Notes: generated by a model not told the origin, from the letters alone. Positions 1 through 12,364 are shown, counted from the first letter of the stretch. The stretch is DNA of 64,000 nucleotides from Flabesymbios commensalis (GCA_964017125.1 OZ024905.1:39350869-39414868); one strand, 5' to 3'. Program-made: numbers and translations.

Positions 1-540
1 TAACTGTTTCTTGATAATCTGACAGGGATACAGTGGGTTAAAAGGATGTGTGAAAGCTCAACATCTGTCTGAGTAGCAAACCCTTATCAGAGCTGTTTTT
101 TGAAAAAGCACAGTCCAGGCTTCATTATGATATGCGGCACTAGATAGGTGGAGCGCAATAAGCAGTAAAATCGGCCCTTGGAAGTGAGGCATTCACATGT
201 ATTTTAATGGGACTGGTATTGGGGGTGGTGAGACCATATATACATGTATGGTTTAAGCGGCCATCAGCCGAGCTCAACATAATACGTAGACGTATACGCA
301 TGTATCTAAACACTGACCGTGCAAACGATTGGCATGGCCTATACGCTTAGGTTTGAATTGCTAGCGGTCAAGATGGACAGTCACAAGCCAAAGACTCACA
401 TTCTGGACGACTGTAGCTTGAACAGCATGAATCAAGGGCATTGTACTATCTCTCCGACCTTGATTTATTGCCCAAGGTCACAAATAGTTTGCATACACAT
501 ACACACGCTCACTGATTTGACACATAAATATATATTTTAT
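1..540. other. Stretch with no recognisable feature
   Basis: I see no gene, tRNA or clear repeat here. The one short open frame has no family resemblance and no splice context. Confidence 0.5.
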
Positions 541-685
541 AAGTCGCTATAACGACTTATACTAAATCAATTTACCGACTTATAGATCGTTATAACCACT
601 CATACTAAGTCGATTTACCGACTTATAAGTCGTTATAACCATTTATACTAAGTCGATTTAATGACTTGTAGCTCGTTATAACAAG
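541..685. repeat. Short tandem repeat, unit about 43 bp, about 3 copies
   Basis: The words CGACTTATA, CGTTATAACC and ACTAAGTCGATTTA recur at about 43-bp spacing. Each unit is itself partly palindromic, because GACTTATAAGTC reads the same on both strands. Confidence 0.75.
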
Positions 686-3600
686 ATAAAAAATATTTTT
701 GTTATGTCGTTTCAGCTCTTCCGTATCAATGTGCGTAGGCCTATATCTGACAAAAGAAAAAATATACCTTAACACTCAAGCTAGGTGAACAGCTGCTAAG
801 TTGCTAAACCAGATAACACGTATTGTGCTGGGCAGAATGGTTTAGTGAAATCCTGCACTTAAGGAAATATAAGCTTATTCTGAGATTCAGCTGGCCGTCT
901 GTTCATCTGGTCCGTCATTCATCCATAACAAGCATAAGATTTTCCACGAATTTCAAAAAAATACGACTAATTAGTTTTCTCAGTTGGGATTAACCTTCGT
1001 TGTGCTGGATCATTTTAAAACCAGAATTGCTAAGCATCCTTTCAATATAAATGATATCAAGAATATATGGTTATTATCTATTCTTGGTGATACGAATACA
1101 ATTAATTCTTCTATTCAAAGCCCTACTTTATTTTTCTGATGCGGATACAATGTTTAAAAGGTGGCCACATAATTAGCGAACATTCAGTTTAATTCAGATT
1201 ATTGTTACCAAAGTATACATTTCAACGCAATACTATACTGTAGGCCCCTGCTAAGTCACTTCATTCTTGTCTTCATATTTTAAAACGCAATAATAGGCTA
1301 TAATTTATAAAGTCAATTCATTCTTATTCACTTAATTCACACATTAAATTGAATGAAAATGAAAGTAATTAGGCCTATCTTTTATCTAAGAATGTAGTTT
1401 TGTCCACTTTCACGTATTTTAAATTCTTTCTTAGTGACTTAATCCACACTTGAAAATTATTAAAAACGAAGAGAATTGTTTCTTAGGAGTGATGAAAATT
1501 GTTGTCTAATGTCACGTAGCCCTTAGATATCCTAATATAATGATACGCGGCATATCGATTAAAACACACACCGCACCGTCGTAAAAAAACATAGAGATCA
1601 CATATCAAAAACTACACCCGACCTGCATTTGTACCCAACAAAATACTGTGTTCAACTCATGTCCACTGATCATGGAAATCTCGCTCTTTGAACACGATGA
1701 GCTCGCTCGCCGGTGAGCGAGCGAACTCATCCTGTTTAAAGAGCTGGACTTGTTTTGTGGAAAATCTATGGAATAATAGACGATATAATCAAAGTAGAAT
1801 ACGTCTTTTGGGGCCATACGTTCTGAATGGGTGAAACTCGGCTATAGAGGATACTATGTTACAGGTCTAACAGGTGTCTCCATGCATCGGGAGAGCGGGG
1901 CACATTGGCAGGCTTGTCTTTTATCGTCTGATATCACTCGACCCTGCGCAGCACTCTGTGACCTCGAGTATCACCCGCCACCGTGCCGCCCCCTACATAG
2001 TGCCCTCTGCTGGAAATAATAATATCACGTGACTGTACCAGATCATGTGACATTCTCACCGCCTCACATCTTGCCGGGCGATAATGGGATAGATTCGCTA
2101 ATAAGGTCATTTACACCTGATAGGCACACTTTATCTTCTTTTTTTTTCATTACATGTTTACATTATCCTGTTTTTTATTTGTGCTTCGAGACTTGAACTA
2201 CTGAACAAAGGTTATATCTTGTTTGATATCATGATGCTAATATAGGTCCAATGTCGCTCACTGTGAAATATTAGGGGTCAAATCCAGAATGTATTTTGTG
2301 TTGTGGGTCAATGACTATTTTAATTAGTGACATATTGTGGTTCATATAATGGTTATTTAGCTAGAGAATTGCTGGATTGGCGCGGCATGTTTAGTGCCTA
2401 CTTAATACCTTATGTACGGTCGAATAGGTACTAAAATGTACTAAGCGACAATTTAAAAAGCTACTTGATATCATTACCCAAGTGTCAAATAAATGTACAT
2501 AATGTAATATTATGGTCATTGGAATTACGTTCTATAAACGGTTACATGATGTAAATGTCAACTGATCCATGCAATGTGATGTATCTGTTGAATTATGCCA
2601 ATTATACGACAGAAGGAAGGACCAAATCTAGACTATGCCGTATTTTTATCGAAGGATTTTAAAGGTTCTTCATAGTGAATAGTAGGCTACTATAGGAAGC
2701 AGTGCAAAAGTCAGTAATTTAGGCAGCTGCTCGGAACACTTGTGCAGAACTACAATTACCCGGTTGGTAGTACTGTTGAAATTGTATTTTTAATTATTTG
2801 ACTTCATGCATACAAATTCTATATTTACAATATGAGTAATAAAGTGAAAATACCTAGTAAAAGTGTATACAATGGATGTCAATACAGGTGACTAGCGCCC
2901 AATGAGTTTGACATCCATAATAATTAAATACATCTAGCAATGTTTTAAATAAAAGTATACTACTCATTAATACCTATATCATCCGTACAATCCGAATTGA
3001 GATACGCACCGTGATTCGGTGGGGAAGGGGGTTCGGCAAATTTTCTAACATGTTCGAAAATGTCCCGAACCCTCCCGTAATGTCCCGATACCCCTCCGAA
3101 CCGCCAAGCACCATACACACGAATCAAATTCACAGAATAGTCCCGAAGCGATTCGGGAAGGCGATTCAGAGAGATTCGTCTTCTGCTATACAGGGAATAT
3201 GGTCATCCTGTGGACAAACACACAAAGAAACCAATACGACCAAAAACCTAACCTCTTCTGGCAGATGTAATAATAATTGTTTACATCAGGATGTCAAATA
3301 CAGGTGACCAGCACCCTAACTAAGTTTGACATTTGGTTGATAAAGATATACTTTTTATAAAGTAGGTCAGTACGAGTAATATATTTTACATCATAGTATC
3401 CAGCCAAAGCTAATTATGTTCTCCTTGATTATTATAATGAATAGAAGACTTTTCATTGAACAAATGAAAGAATGAAATAAAACTATATTATTTTATGTTT
3501 CGATGTCCAGCCTCTTCCAAAATGTCTCAGCATCACGAGACGTTGGCCCACCTACACCTACTGCAACATCGGCCCAGCATTAGCCCAGTACTGGTTTAAC

Positions 3601-4138
3601 TTTTCGTGTTCAGTGGGGCATAGGATCAATAATCATAGTAGAGTACATAGCTTCTGTTGTGCTTTTTTGGTACCTAAGTAAGACATGGTGGCATGCATGT
3701 TGCTCAGCTGGTATGTTATTTATGAGATTATATCAATAATTCATCACTATATGACACATTTAAATGGTGTAAAGTTTGTTAACTCTCGTGCTGCTGAATT
3801 GTTTGCTTGAGATTAAAAAATCTAAATCATCATAGTCATTTCGGAAAAAAATTGAAAATTTTATATTTCGGCCAAGCTTTCCCATTCTAAATCCTCTGTG
3901 TCCCGGCATGCTGATCTACGAATTGGAACGGCAAACGGACAATGATAACGAGTCTGACTCGGATTTGCAGCGCCTCTGAGCTCGGGACACCGAGGATTTA
4001 GGCGAAATAGAAGTTTTTTATTTCATTTCATATTTTTGTCATTTGGCTGACTGATCATCCACTACTAACTTATTCACAACTATTTCAGTAATATTGCCTT
4101 TCTTTCATACATAGGCCTACATATGCATCAGCATAAGG
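686..4138. other. AT-rich intergenic DNA without recognisable genes
   Basis: No coding exon could be supported on either strand. A 45-bp sequence (2875-2922: GATGTCAATACAGGTGACTA and on to TTTGACATCC) recurs in direct orientation at 3291-3336, about 415 bp away. This suggests a small unclassified element or a duplication. A weak fragment of the CAGCAAACAC palindrome family may lie at 3535-3600. Confidence 0.5.
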
Positions 4139-4826
4139 GTTAACCCTTTGGCCGCTAAAGAATTTATTAGGATTTTCACCCACTTGAAGTTGTGTCTCGC
4201 TAACGCGATCCACAACTCCAAATAACTGAAAATTATTCGGATTTGACAAATTGTAGTCAACGATTTTGGAATCTTGTTGATTGATGGAACGTTTTGTCTT
4301 TAACATGTTCAAAAGCTGATATTTAATGCACATGGATGAAAAATCGAACGAACGGCGAAACGCCTGTCTTAGGGGCCGAAGATCGAGGATTGCAGTCTCT
4401 AAATAGTGTAAAAACCGAAGTAAAAATTTGCATCTAGTGTAAAAAACGAAGTGTACTAGCGTTAAAAAAACGAAAATCAACGTCAGTATATTATAACTAT
4501 ATCGAACGTATAACGTGTAAATGTGTTGATTGCTCTTTTATAAGCTTTATTATTATTATGTTATAACGGTACTTCCATTATGATAAACTTGCTATTGAGT
4601 GGTCCTAAACCATTATAAATGTAAAAACTAATGCGGAAATCTTATCAAAAATGAGGACAATCTCTTATAAATAATGAAGTGAAAACATTTTCCTTTGCAA
4701 AAAGTGAGGCAAAAAAATGGGTGAAAAGTTCAGTGGGAAGAAGCCACAATTTCCTGGACCCCTGTGCCCCCTCTTTAATGTGCCAATAATAGGCCTATAA
4801 TTAGCACCCGGCGGTTACAGGGTTAG
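4139..4826. mobile_element. Interrupted TTAA-flanked MITE, family B
   Basis: The left part (4139-4345) starts TTAACCCTTTGGCCGC and carries the inner arms CACCCACTTGAAGTTGTG and GCGATCCACAACT. The matching right end (CCGGCGGTTACAGGGTTA) appears only at about 4803-4826. About 455 bp of unrelated sequence separates them, so another sequence was probably inserted into this copy. Intact relatives at 6845-7090 and 18395-18635 show the expected layout. Confidence 0.65.
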
Positions 4827-5105
4827 TGACAACACATACACGTGTTTGGTTTACCCACACACAGCTCTCTACATGATCACCGTTGTGTTATAATTTTGTA
4901 TCTACCACTTTATAAAATGGCAGATACGAGCTTTTAATGGCGAGGTGACGGCATGATCGACTATGAATATTTAATCACCGTCACCCTCATATAATTATTG
5001 TCGCATAACAAGACTATTGTAACCAGGCGACTGTCAAACACCTTGGCAGGCAGCAAACTGACAGTTTTGGCATAGCGATGGACTAATGAAAATTAATAGG
5101 GTTTT

Positions 5106-5330
5106 AGGTCACCTTTGTGCACATATAGGCTAAACTGGGACGGGAGAACCTCTTGAGGATGGTGAGATGCATGAGATGACACTGCCCTCCAGACACAGGA
5201 TTCGAAATTCGAGCCTTGGAGGTCTGAGGGCGAGCACGCTAACTGGGTCACAAAGGCTCCCAACAATATTGAATCTTTACAAGTGAGCGGGGGAGAAACG
5301 TTGTGTTTCTTTGAAACTTAAAGACCAGAG
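5106..5330 (-). mobile_element. tRNA-related SINE, minus orientation
   Basis: Read on the minus strand, the head contains GGGAGCCTTTGTGACCCAGT and a B-box-like GCTCGAATTTCGAATCC. The body covers CATCTCACCATCCTC and TATATGTGCACAAAGGTG. The same parts in the same order occur at 10680-10890 (plus), 47935-48190 (minus), 49862-50020 (plus) and 51110-51370 (minus). The tRNA-like head is inferred from A- and B-box resemblance; I cannot name the family. Confidence 0.7.
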
Positions 5331-5494
5331 TGGGGTTAGAACCGGCGATTTCAATGGACAAATGTCGTACAAAGTGAGCCAACCTTAAACCAACAATGGC
5401 TCGATGTTGTTTGTTAGGGGAAGCTTGTAGCTGTAATTTCTTGCTGATAATTTCAATAAATGTATCGCATGTCTATTCTAATGCAAACGTTATA

Positions 5495-5735
5495 CTAACC
5501 CTTAAAGCGCTGAAATATTTCGGTACAAGCCGTGGAGACCAAATGGGTTTTTTCAATTTGAAATCATCATAAATGTTTTAGTTAGATCACTTCATTTAAA
5601 TACCTCTGTTATGGGTCTGCGGTCATTATAAATTTTTAATTCTTTTAATTTGGGAATCGACTTTAGATGTCAGAATATGACGTCTATAGACGTCAGATTC
5701 TGACGTCTAAAATCGGTTCCCGCTCTGACTGGGTT
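5495..5735. mobile_element. TTAA-flanked MITE, family A
   Basis: Family A elements are about 240 bp. They run from TAACCCTTAAAGCGCTGAAA to CCCGCTCTGACTGGGTTA, with a central AT-rich part (AAATCATCATAAATG) and a palindromic end module with inverted GACGTCAGA / TCTGACGTC words. They have no coding capacity. TTAA at both ends and termini starting CCCTT fit non-autonomous piggyBac-like (or Kolobok-like) elements; this assignment is inference. About a dozen copies lie in this window. Confidence 0.85.
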
Positions 5736-5899
5736 AGGCGGAGTTGGCTCATTGACTAGCCAATGTATGACACGTTGACCCCGCGTTAAGTCTACCTTGT
5801 ATTTTCTGCTCCATTTATCCCTTGTTTCCCTTATTATCGCCTATTATGTGGGACCTCTGTGGGCGTAAGGCGAATTATTGTCATATAGGTAAGTTCGTC

Positions 5900-5995
5900 C
5901 AACCAAGCCGACACGTAACGTTGATCCAAGGCGGGCCTACTGTTGGGCCAACGCTCCCGACGGTGGGCTAACATTACAGCAACATTGGTTTGAAG
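5900..5995. mobile_element. Degenerate palindromic MITE, family D
   Basis: This copy retains GGGCCAACGCTCCCGACGGT and AACATTACAGCAACATTGGT, the inner part of the family D palindrome best seen at 45003-45119. The terminal CAGCAAACAC arms have decayed. Confidence 0.5.
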
Positions 5996-6679
5996 TATCA
6001 TTCGGCCGGAAAAAAACAGTCGCAGGGTGGAATAAAGTAGAAAATTGGAAAAATCTGAAAGAAATAAAATATTTATAACGGCCGTTCTATAGTTTTATGT
6101 ATATTGTATTGTCACTGTCATGCCTCGCTAAGTGTACTATGGTTATTGATTATGGCATGTATATATTTATTTCCTGACAGATATAATTTTGCAAAAAAAT
6201 GAAATTAGTTTGAAAGTGTAGTTGGTGATGACCTTTGGTGACCTATCATGACCTCTCATGACCTCGCCAGGGGTCAAGTGAGGTAACCACCTTCGTAAAC
6301 TATTATAATGAGAATATATTTGAGGTTATTGATATAACAGTTGTTTTTACTTCTTTGCGTGCGCAGAACTAAATAAGGCTCATTGTATATTTATTGAAAT
6401 AGATGTTGAAAAATGGCGCCAAAAAGCATTTTAATATAAATATTGTGACGGTAAAATCGTAAAGCTACCGAATCTGCTATAATGCAGAAATGACATCCCA
6501 AGTATACTTCTCCAAAAAAAATATTGAGAATTACCCCCACACCCTCACCATCTCCGCCCCCCCCCCCCCCAAGTGGTAGTAATAGCCAAATTTTCAGGAT
6601 CTGGCTCATGCACTATTCTCCCGACACCCGGTGGATACGTCACGTAACTGGGATGTGTTTCAGGCGATACTCAGGCATA

Positions 6680-6811
6680 CTAACCTTCTTTAAAGCGCTG
6701 AATTTTCAAATGAAGCGGAAAGAGCTAACTGAGACATTCATGATGACTTCAAATTGAAAAACCCTTTGGTGTCCATGGTTTAAAGAAACATACTTCAGCG
6801 TTGTAAGGGTT
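6680..6811. mobile_element. Partial family A MITE, reverse orientation
   Basis: The sequence AAAGCGCTGAATTTTCAAAT, then GAAAGAGCTAACTGAGACAT, ending at TTCAGCGTTGTAAGGGTT, matches the AT-rich half of family A. The GACGTC module is missing. Confidence 0.7.
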
Positions 6812-6844
6812 GAAGAAAGTAATTACGTGTGTGTGAACGGGTTA

Positions 6845-7090
6845 TTAACCCTTTAACCGCCAAATTATTGAATTTGAATTTTTACCCACTTCAAGTTGTG
6901 TCTCGCTGACGCAATCCACAACTTCAAGTGAGTGAAAATTATTCAGATTTGACAAAATGGAGGTCAACTCTTTTCAAATCTTGCTGGTTGATGTCACATT
7001 TTATCTCTAACATATTTAAAATGTGGTACTTGATGTGCTGATAAAAAATAAAAGCACGCATATATGCAGCACCGGCGGTTAAAGGGTTAA
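6845..7090. mobile_element. TTAA-flanked MITE, family B (intact)
   Basis: This 246-bp element has perfect 17-bp ends, TTAACCCTTTAACCGCC and its complement. Inside the left end lies a hairpin made of CACTTCAAGTTGTG and CCACAACTTCAAGTG around GACGCAATC. The remainder is AT-rich with no reading frame. The ends resemble piggyBac-type TIRs next to a TTAA target. Confidence 0.88.
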
Positions 7091-7814
7091 GCGAATCAAT
7101 AATTACAATTGATAACGTCAGATAAAATAAGGACTTTTAGGATAATACTTATACGTAGTGGTAATGATTTAGCTTACAGGTCACACCTTTTCTTTTTTTT
7201 ACCTTGTATAAACTTTAACCCCTGAGCACCCTGGTGATCTGCAAACTTAGAAAGCATTATCTGCCTTCTTGTAAAATCAGCAGATACTGTCTTCTGGTTT
7301 TGCGCTGCAGCCTTCGCGTTTCTATCTCCCACTAGTCACTGCTGATTAAAATTGCAACACCCCATTCAGGTTTTCTCACTATTGTTACGGTCCTGACGAG
7401 GTATTCAATCATTCGCACGGAATAGTTATCATACATTTCACGGAGGTGAAATTAACAAGATATTGACATGCATTGACAGGTGATATATTACTTTCTAGTG
7501 AGGAGACAGGAGACCTAATGTTAGCAATGTGGGCTCATTCAATTCTACTTCTATCCCGATGAATATACACAGTGAGCCCACAGTCTACAGACCTCTCTAA
7601 TTAATTCCTTGTTCTCTTCAAGTACTGCTGGTCTGTCAACCATTGTAGAAATTGCGTCGATTTTGACAAACGATAGTAGTTACCGAGAAATCGAACAAAT
7701 GTGAAAAATACTTTACATTATATTGAAAGGGAAAGAACCTGTAGATGCTGTCAACGAGGAAGAACGAGGTTCGATAAATTCGTACATCCGAATCGAATGT
7801 ACTTACAGATGTAT
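7091..7814. other. Stretch with no recognisable feature
   Basis: I find no supported exon or repeat. The short open frames on both strands at 7636-7922 overlap each other and partly a MITE, and lack family resemblance. Confidence 0.5.
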
Positions 7815-7923
7815 CCCAGCAAACACCAGACATTGAGCCAATGCTGGTTTAATGCTGGCCCATCGTCTACGACGCCGTACCAACACCAAACCAACATTTA
7901 TTTAACGCTTTGTGTTTGCTAGG
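7815..7923. mobile_element. Palindromic MITE, family D
   Basis: Family D is an imperfect palindrome of about 105-117 bp with ends CCCAGCAAACAC and GTGTTTGCTAGG. Inner arms carry CCAATGCTGGTTTAATGCTG and AACACCAAACCAACATT around a centre CATCGTCTACGACGCC. It has no coding capacity. The family is one of the two commonest in the window, with copies at both ends of the sequence. Confidence 0.85.
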
Positions 7924-8265
7924 ATAACACCGAGTTATTAATATTCAGATCAACGAATCTATTAAATGTCATTTTTCAATCCTCAACATAAGACCAGAGC
8001 CAAACGGAGGCCTTCCGTTCAAAATGTCTCGAGTCTATACTCTAACTTTAAAATATAACAGACTGAAACTGTACATTCTTAAGTAAATAATGTACTTTTT
8101 TCTTCATAGGTAAATATACTTGACAAATAATGTACATTTCGAACAATATAGCTGTGAACTATAGTTTAAATGCATTGACTACCCATTCAGTGAAAAATTA
8201 ATATTTCCATCCTCACGAATATGAGACGTTCATTCGACGATAGCGTTCCACGTGAATGAACGCCT

Positions 8266-8372
8266 GTACTTTGTTGGGCCCCTGACTTAAATAGCAACAG
8301 CCTCATACATGCATATGTTACATGCTCATTAATGCCTATATTTCACAAACATCGAATGCAGTACTAATTGCA
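8266..8372 (-). repeat. Inverted copy of the 54957-55187 element (internal part)
   Basis: On the minus strand this reads TGCATTCGATGTTTGTGAAA, TATAGGCATTAATGAGCATG and TTGCTATTTAAGTCAGGGGC, nearly identical to 54978-55070. The long terminal hairpin of the other copy is absent. Just upstream, 8232-8266 holds a small hairpin (GTTCATTCGACG and CGTGAATGAAC). Confidence 0.75.
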
Positions 8373-9677
8373 ATCATTTATCGCCATAAATGCAAATATT
8401 TTCCCCAAATCACACAAATCTATATCTTTAGTATGGGCGGCAGAACTCACTGATATCTCTTCTTTTTGTGATTTCAGTGAAAATGTAATGGTCAATTTCT
8501 AAATTATTATTAGAAACATATAACACTCGTAGAAAAAATCGGATGTGGCTTGTCATCACTGAATTTTACAAGTTTTACCATTTTTAAAAGTTTCCACCTG
8601 CGCAGTGTGCTTACTGCATGTGATGGTAAAAGCTGGCCCACCATCAGCCCAATGTATACAATGGTTGGCGGCCATTTCAATCTCAAGTTGATCGGCTTCA
8701 TCCACGCTGGCCATCTGTCATTGGTCATTTCATTAAACTGTCACTGGACACGACGCCATGAATTGACCTGCGTGCTTTACCAGCGTTCTGCTTGTCCTGT
8801 GATCGATACTGGTATTAATCGATCGCACCAGCAGCAAGCTAATGCAGACAGATTACTAGCCACAGCGTGACATCTATACGTCAGTATCAATTAATGAAAT
8901 TTTAAAAAGAAAACAATGTATAAATATATCTATGTACAAATATACGTATATACATAAATATATTTATACAGTGTTTTTATAGAGTAGGCATCAATAAGTA
9001 ATTAAGGAATTGGGCAATACATGACATCATCTTGAAATAAAAAGGTGGTAATAGCCACTTTACGAGATATAAATTAAAACCAAGGTACCGGTATGGCTTG
9101 CTGATGCAAACTGAAAAATCAGAAATGGTTCTATGGTTTTATCGTATGGATTATGCTCTGCTTAAAAATCTATTAAATCTTTTTATCTCTTCGTGTACCA
9201 TGCATCACTAACACGAGTTGTTCTGTGGTAATAAAAAATGACTAACAACAATGATGTCTGTGAAAAGTACATCTTACTATATATTATTGTGGAGCGAAGC
9301 ACTTTGAAAGTGTATGATAATGCATTTGGTAATGGCAATTTCACAAGTCATTATACATGTCTCTCTTTACGGTATGTCAAAGGTTTTTTGGAAAGCCATA
9401 ACAATAATAGACCATACACTATTTCATCCTCCCGTTTATAGTTCTGACTCTTTTATAAAACATCAACGAAATTAACCTTTCTATCAGGTGCAGATTGTTA
9501 TAGGAAAACCTGCATGCCCCAAGATTATGAAAAGTTTGGGGGACTGTGAACGGTAGACGGCAAGGGGAATAACAAATGGGTGACGATGGTTGATACAAAG
9601 GTCACAATACTGACAAAAAATCAAAAAATCAGTGGTAAATTAATGGAACCCACCCCAGAAAAAAGAGAAGTTGAGCC
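8373..9677. other. Stretch with no recognisable gene
   Basis: No exon could be supported. The overlapping frames at 8510-8870 on both strands lack any domain resemblance, and the plus frame has no splice context. Confidence 0.45.
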
Positions 9678-9761
9678 AATTCGTCGCCTCGGAGCTAAAG
9701 GATCCTATCTGACACTCGTCAGAGTGGCAGATAGGATCCTTCAGCTCCGAGGCGACGAATT
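9678..9761. mobile_element. 76-bp hairpin MITE with 4-bp target duplication, copy 1
   Basis: The element (9682-9757) has 36-bp arms with two mismatches and a 4-base loop, GTCA. Its ends are CGTCGCCTCGGAGC and GCTCCGAGGCGACG. AATT directly abuts both ends (9678-9681, 9758-9761) and fits a target-site duplication. The mismatch pattern shows it is inverted relative to the copies at 25056 and 26839. It has no coding capacity. Confidence 0.9.
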
Positions 9762-9767
9762 GTATTT

Positions 9768-9838
9768 AAATGTTGGCCCAGCATCGTAGATGATGGGCCA
9801 TTCAAACGACATTGGTTCGACTTTACGTGCTTGCTGAA
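9768..9838. mobile_element. Partial family D MITE
   Basis: AATGTTGGCCCAGCATCGTA, GATGATGGGCC and ACGTGCTTGCTGAATATT are half of the family D palindrome. It sits directly after the hairpin element. Confidence 0.6.
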
Positions 9839-9995
9839 TATTAGAAAAAAACTATGCCACATACATGTATGCATAATAAACTATTGAAAAGACTGACAAC
9901 TTCGCTGCATAGTGGATGAATCTTTTGTTAATATTCTTCATAAGATATAGGCCTAACTATTTATATTTTGTTAGATGCATGCTGTTTTGGGGACA

Positions 9996-10470
9996 TTAGG
10001 CCACTATGGTTTTTTTTCTCTGTTTTAGATGAGCGCGCGCATTAGATTTGGGCAGCGCATTGTCAAAAAAAACATGTTTTTTTTCAGCCCAGCGCGAGCA
10101 TTGGATTGTTGCCGATTTCTGAAAAAAAACAGTCAATTTCGGAAGATAAAAAAAACATTCTCAGAAAAAAACAAGTTTATTTCACGAGATAAAAAAAACA
10201 TTTTTTCCAGCTGTGTTTTCTTTGCTTGTTTTTTTCCGTTTCCCTCATTAACTTTTTTAAAAATAGATCAAAAGTTTTTTTTATTTCGTCGTCTTCATTA
10301 ACTTTTCTAGAAAATTGTCCAATGTTTTTTTTATTTCGTCCCCCTCATTAACTTTTCCAAAAATAGGTTCAATGTGTTTTTTTCCTTAAATGTTTTTTTT
10401 CACCGCCCTCCCTCATTAGATTTTGGATTTTTTCTGATCTAAAACAGAGAAATTTAATAAAGTGGCCTTA
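9996..10470. mobile_element. About 475-bp element with inverted ends
   Basis: The left end TTAGGCCACTATGG and then CTCTGTTTTAGAT pair with the right end ATCTAAAACAGAG then AGTGGCCTTA. The interior is T-run-rich and repeats CCTCATTAACTTTT several times. The 90-codon open frame inside is composed of runs of Lys and Phe and is not credible as a gene. A non-autonomous DNA transposon is the likeliest explanation. Confidence 0.7.
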
Positions 10471-10679
10471 GATATTATCAACTAATTATATCACATAGTT
10501 ATGTCATCTATTTTCCCCACGAGATAGGCCATACGGTCCTACAAAATATTTTCTAAATCGAATCATAATGTACGAACTGTGGCGATTTAATTTGTAAATC
10601 AAATATTACTTGTTTTTTATAAGCAGCAATATAATATGAGAGATAAATCATTGACGAATATCATCCGTTAGAAACAAAA

Positions 10680-10890
10680 ATTCCCGCTCACTCGTAAACA
10701 TTCAATACTGTGGGGAGCTTCTGTGACCGAGAGGTAGCGTTCTCGGCCTCAAAACGCCAGGGCTCGAATTTCGAACCCTGTTTTTTGGAAGGCAATGTCA
10801 TCTCACCATCCTTATCCTGGTCCAGTTTAGCTATATGTGCACAAAGGTGGCATGTAACCCCATTCATTTCATTTCATTTCGCTTATTACT
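10680..10890 (+). mobile_element. tRNA-related SINE, plus orientation
   Basis: The head is GTGGGGAGCTTCTGTGACCG, AGAGGTAGCGTTCTCGGCCT and the B-box-like GGCTCGAATTTCGAACCC. The body contains ATCTCACCATCCTTATCC and ATATGTGCACAAAGGTGGC, and the tail has repeated CATTT. This is the most complete copy of the family in the window. Confidence 0.75.
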
Positions 10891-11135
10891 AAAATGGGAT
10901 AAAGGCCTTGTCAGAGAGCTAGTTCGGGTCTCTACAATAGGCCTGCATGGAAAGCCAGTCCATGAATAATCAGTAGCGTTGTCTCGGCTTCTATGCATAG
11001 TCGTTATTGTACCTATTACTTGATAATGCTATTAAAACATCTTGAATTCAAAAATGTCCTAAGCATCGCGATAGACAGAGAAAGCTGATCGTTTTATTCC
11101 GTCGGCATTTGACTGGCTTTCATGTCGACTCGGGT

Positions 11136-11672
11136 CAACAGTTACGTATATACTCAACAGTTACGTTCATGTTCAACAGCTACGTTCATGTTCAACAGTT
11201 ACGTACATATTCAACAGTTACGTACATACTCAACAGTTACGTTCATGTCCAACAGTTACGTACATACTCAACAGTTGCGTACATGTTCAACAGTTGCGTA
11301 CATGTTCAACAGTTACGTACATATTCAACAGTTACGTACATACTCAACAGTTGCGTACATATTCAACAGTTACGTACATATTCAACAGTTACGTACATAC
11401 TCAACAGTTGCGTACATATTCAACAGTTACGTATATATTCAACAGTTACGCACATACGCAACAGTTGCGCACATGTTCAACAGTTACGTACATATTCAAC
11501 AGTTACGTACATACTCAACAGTTACGTACATGTTCAAAACAGTTACGTACATATTCAACAGTTACGTACATATCCAAAAGTTACGTACTTGTTCAACAGT
11601 TACGTACATATTCAACAGTTACGTACATATTCAACAGTTATGTACATATTCTAAAATATGTACATGTTCTAA
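11136..11672 (+). repeat. 19-bp minisatellite, about 28 copies, all frames open
   Basis: The unit CAACAGTTACGTACATATT is repeated about 28 times with scattered substitutions. Because 19 is not a multiple of 3 and the unit has no stop in any plus frame, all three plus frames are open for 127-194 codons. Each encodes a 19-residue periodic peptide (for example QQLRTYSTVTYIFNSYVHI). I see no splice sites or start context arguing for translation, so I treat it as repeat DNA. Confidence 0.9.
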
Positions 11673-12081
11673 AATGAGTCAGGAACGAGTGACATTATTG
11701 AGTTGAAACAACCTTCACACACTGCTTTTGAATTAAAACAAAATGGCCCCAATTGGGCTAAAACGTACCGATTAGGCACTCTGCTGATAAAAAAAATATT
11801 TGTCTGGAACCTTGCTTTATTTTTTAAAGCTCATGAACATATTTGTCTTGAAAGCTTATAATTGGAGGACATGACCCAACCCTGCATTTCTGTATGTCTT
11901 GTGCACCCTTTCACATTGGGGCTAACCATGCTATAATTTGAATGGGGAGGGCTCTTGGGTTACAGATCTGCCGGCTGTCAAATATGTCTTAATGGGCCCG
12001 TTTCCATGGTAATGGCCTTGGTAGTGGGTGACCTTAAATCACCTTATTGCGTTATCCTCGGTGCACCGTGTCATTGCAGCA

Positions 12082-12177
12082 CAGCAAACACGAGACGCTC
12101 ACCCAATGTTGGGTAAGTGTTGGTTCAGCGTGGACCAACAGTAACCAAATATTAAATCAGCCTCTCGTGTCGGCTAG
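12082..12177. mobile_element. Palindromic MITE, family D
   Basis: It begins CAGCAAACACGAGACGCTCA, continues CCCAATGTTGGGTAAG, and returns through ACCAAATATTAAATCAG to CTCTCGTGTCGGCT. The right arm is more diverged than the left. Confidence 0.7.
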
Positions 12178-12269
12178 AAGTGCCGTGGAGAACCGTCATT
12201 TTACCAAATTGACGGAATAGAACCGCTTGATTCATTTTTTGTTGGCGATAATACACTACACGTCATCTC

Positions 12270-12364
12270 AGAAAACACGTGACGTTGAGCCATTGTTTTT
12301 TTTAGACTGGATTTAGCTGTCCCATCATTAAACCAGCATTGGGTCAAAGTATCTTGTATGCTAG
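12270..12364. mobile_element. Diverged family D MITE
   Basis: AACACGTGACGTTGAGCCAT and CATTAAACCAGCATTGGGTC followed by TATGCTAGG mark the two arms. The centre is eroded. Confidence 0.55.

Noticed and set aside
6557-6570. C-run as a regulatory site
   Set aside because: A plain homopolymer of about 14 C; nothing else supports a function.
8510-8870. Opposite-strand frames of 72 and 106 codons
   Set aside because: They overlap almost fully on opposite strands, with no domain and no recognisable start or splice context.
9480-9660. Possible exon with acceptor TTTCTATCAG
   Set aside because: No plus frame stays open beyond about 20 codons and no donor or homology is visible.
11109-11706. Three long overlapping plus-strand frames as genes
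   Set aside because: All follow a 19-bp minisatellite and encode the same shifted repeat; there is no start context or splice site.
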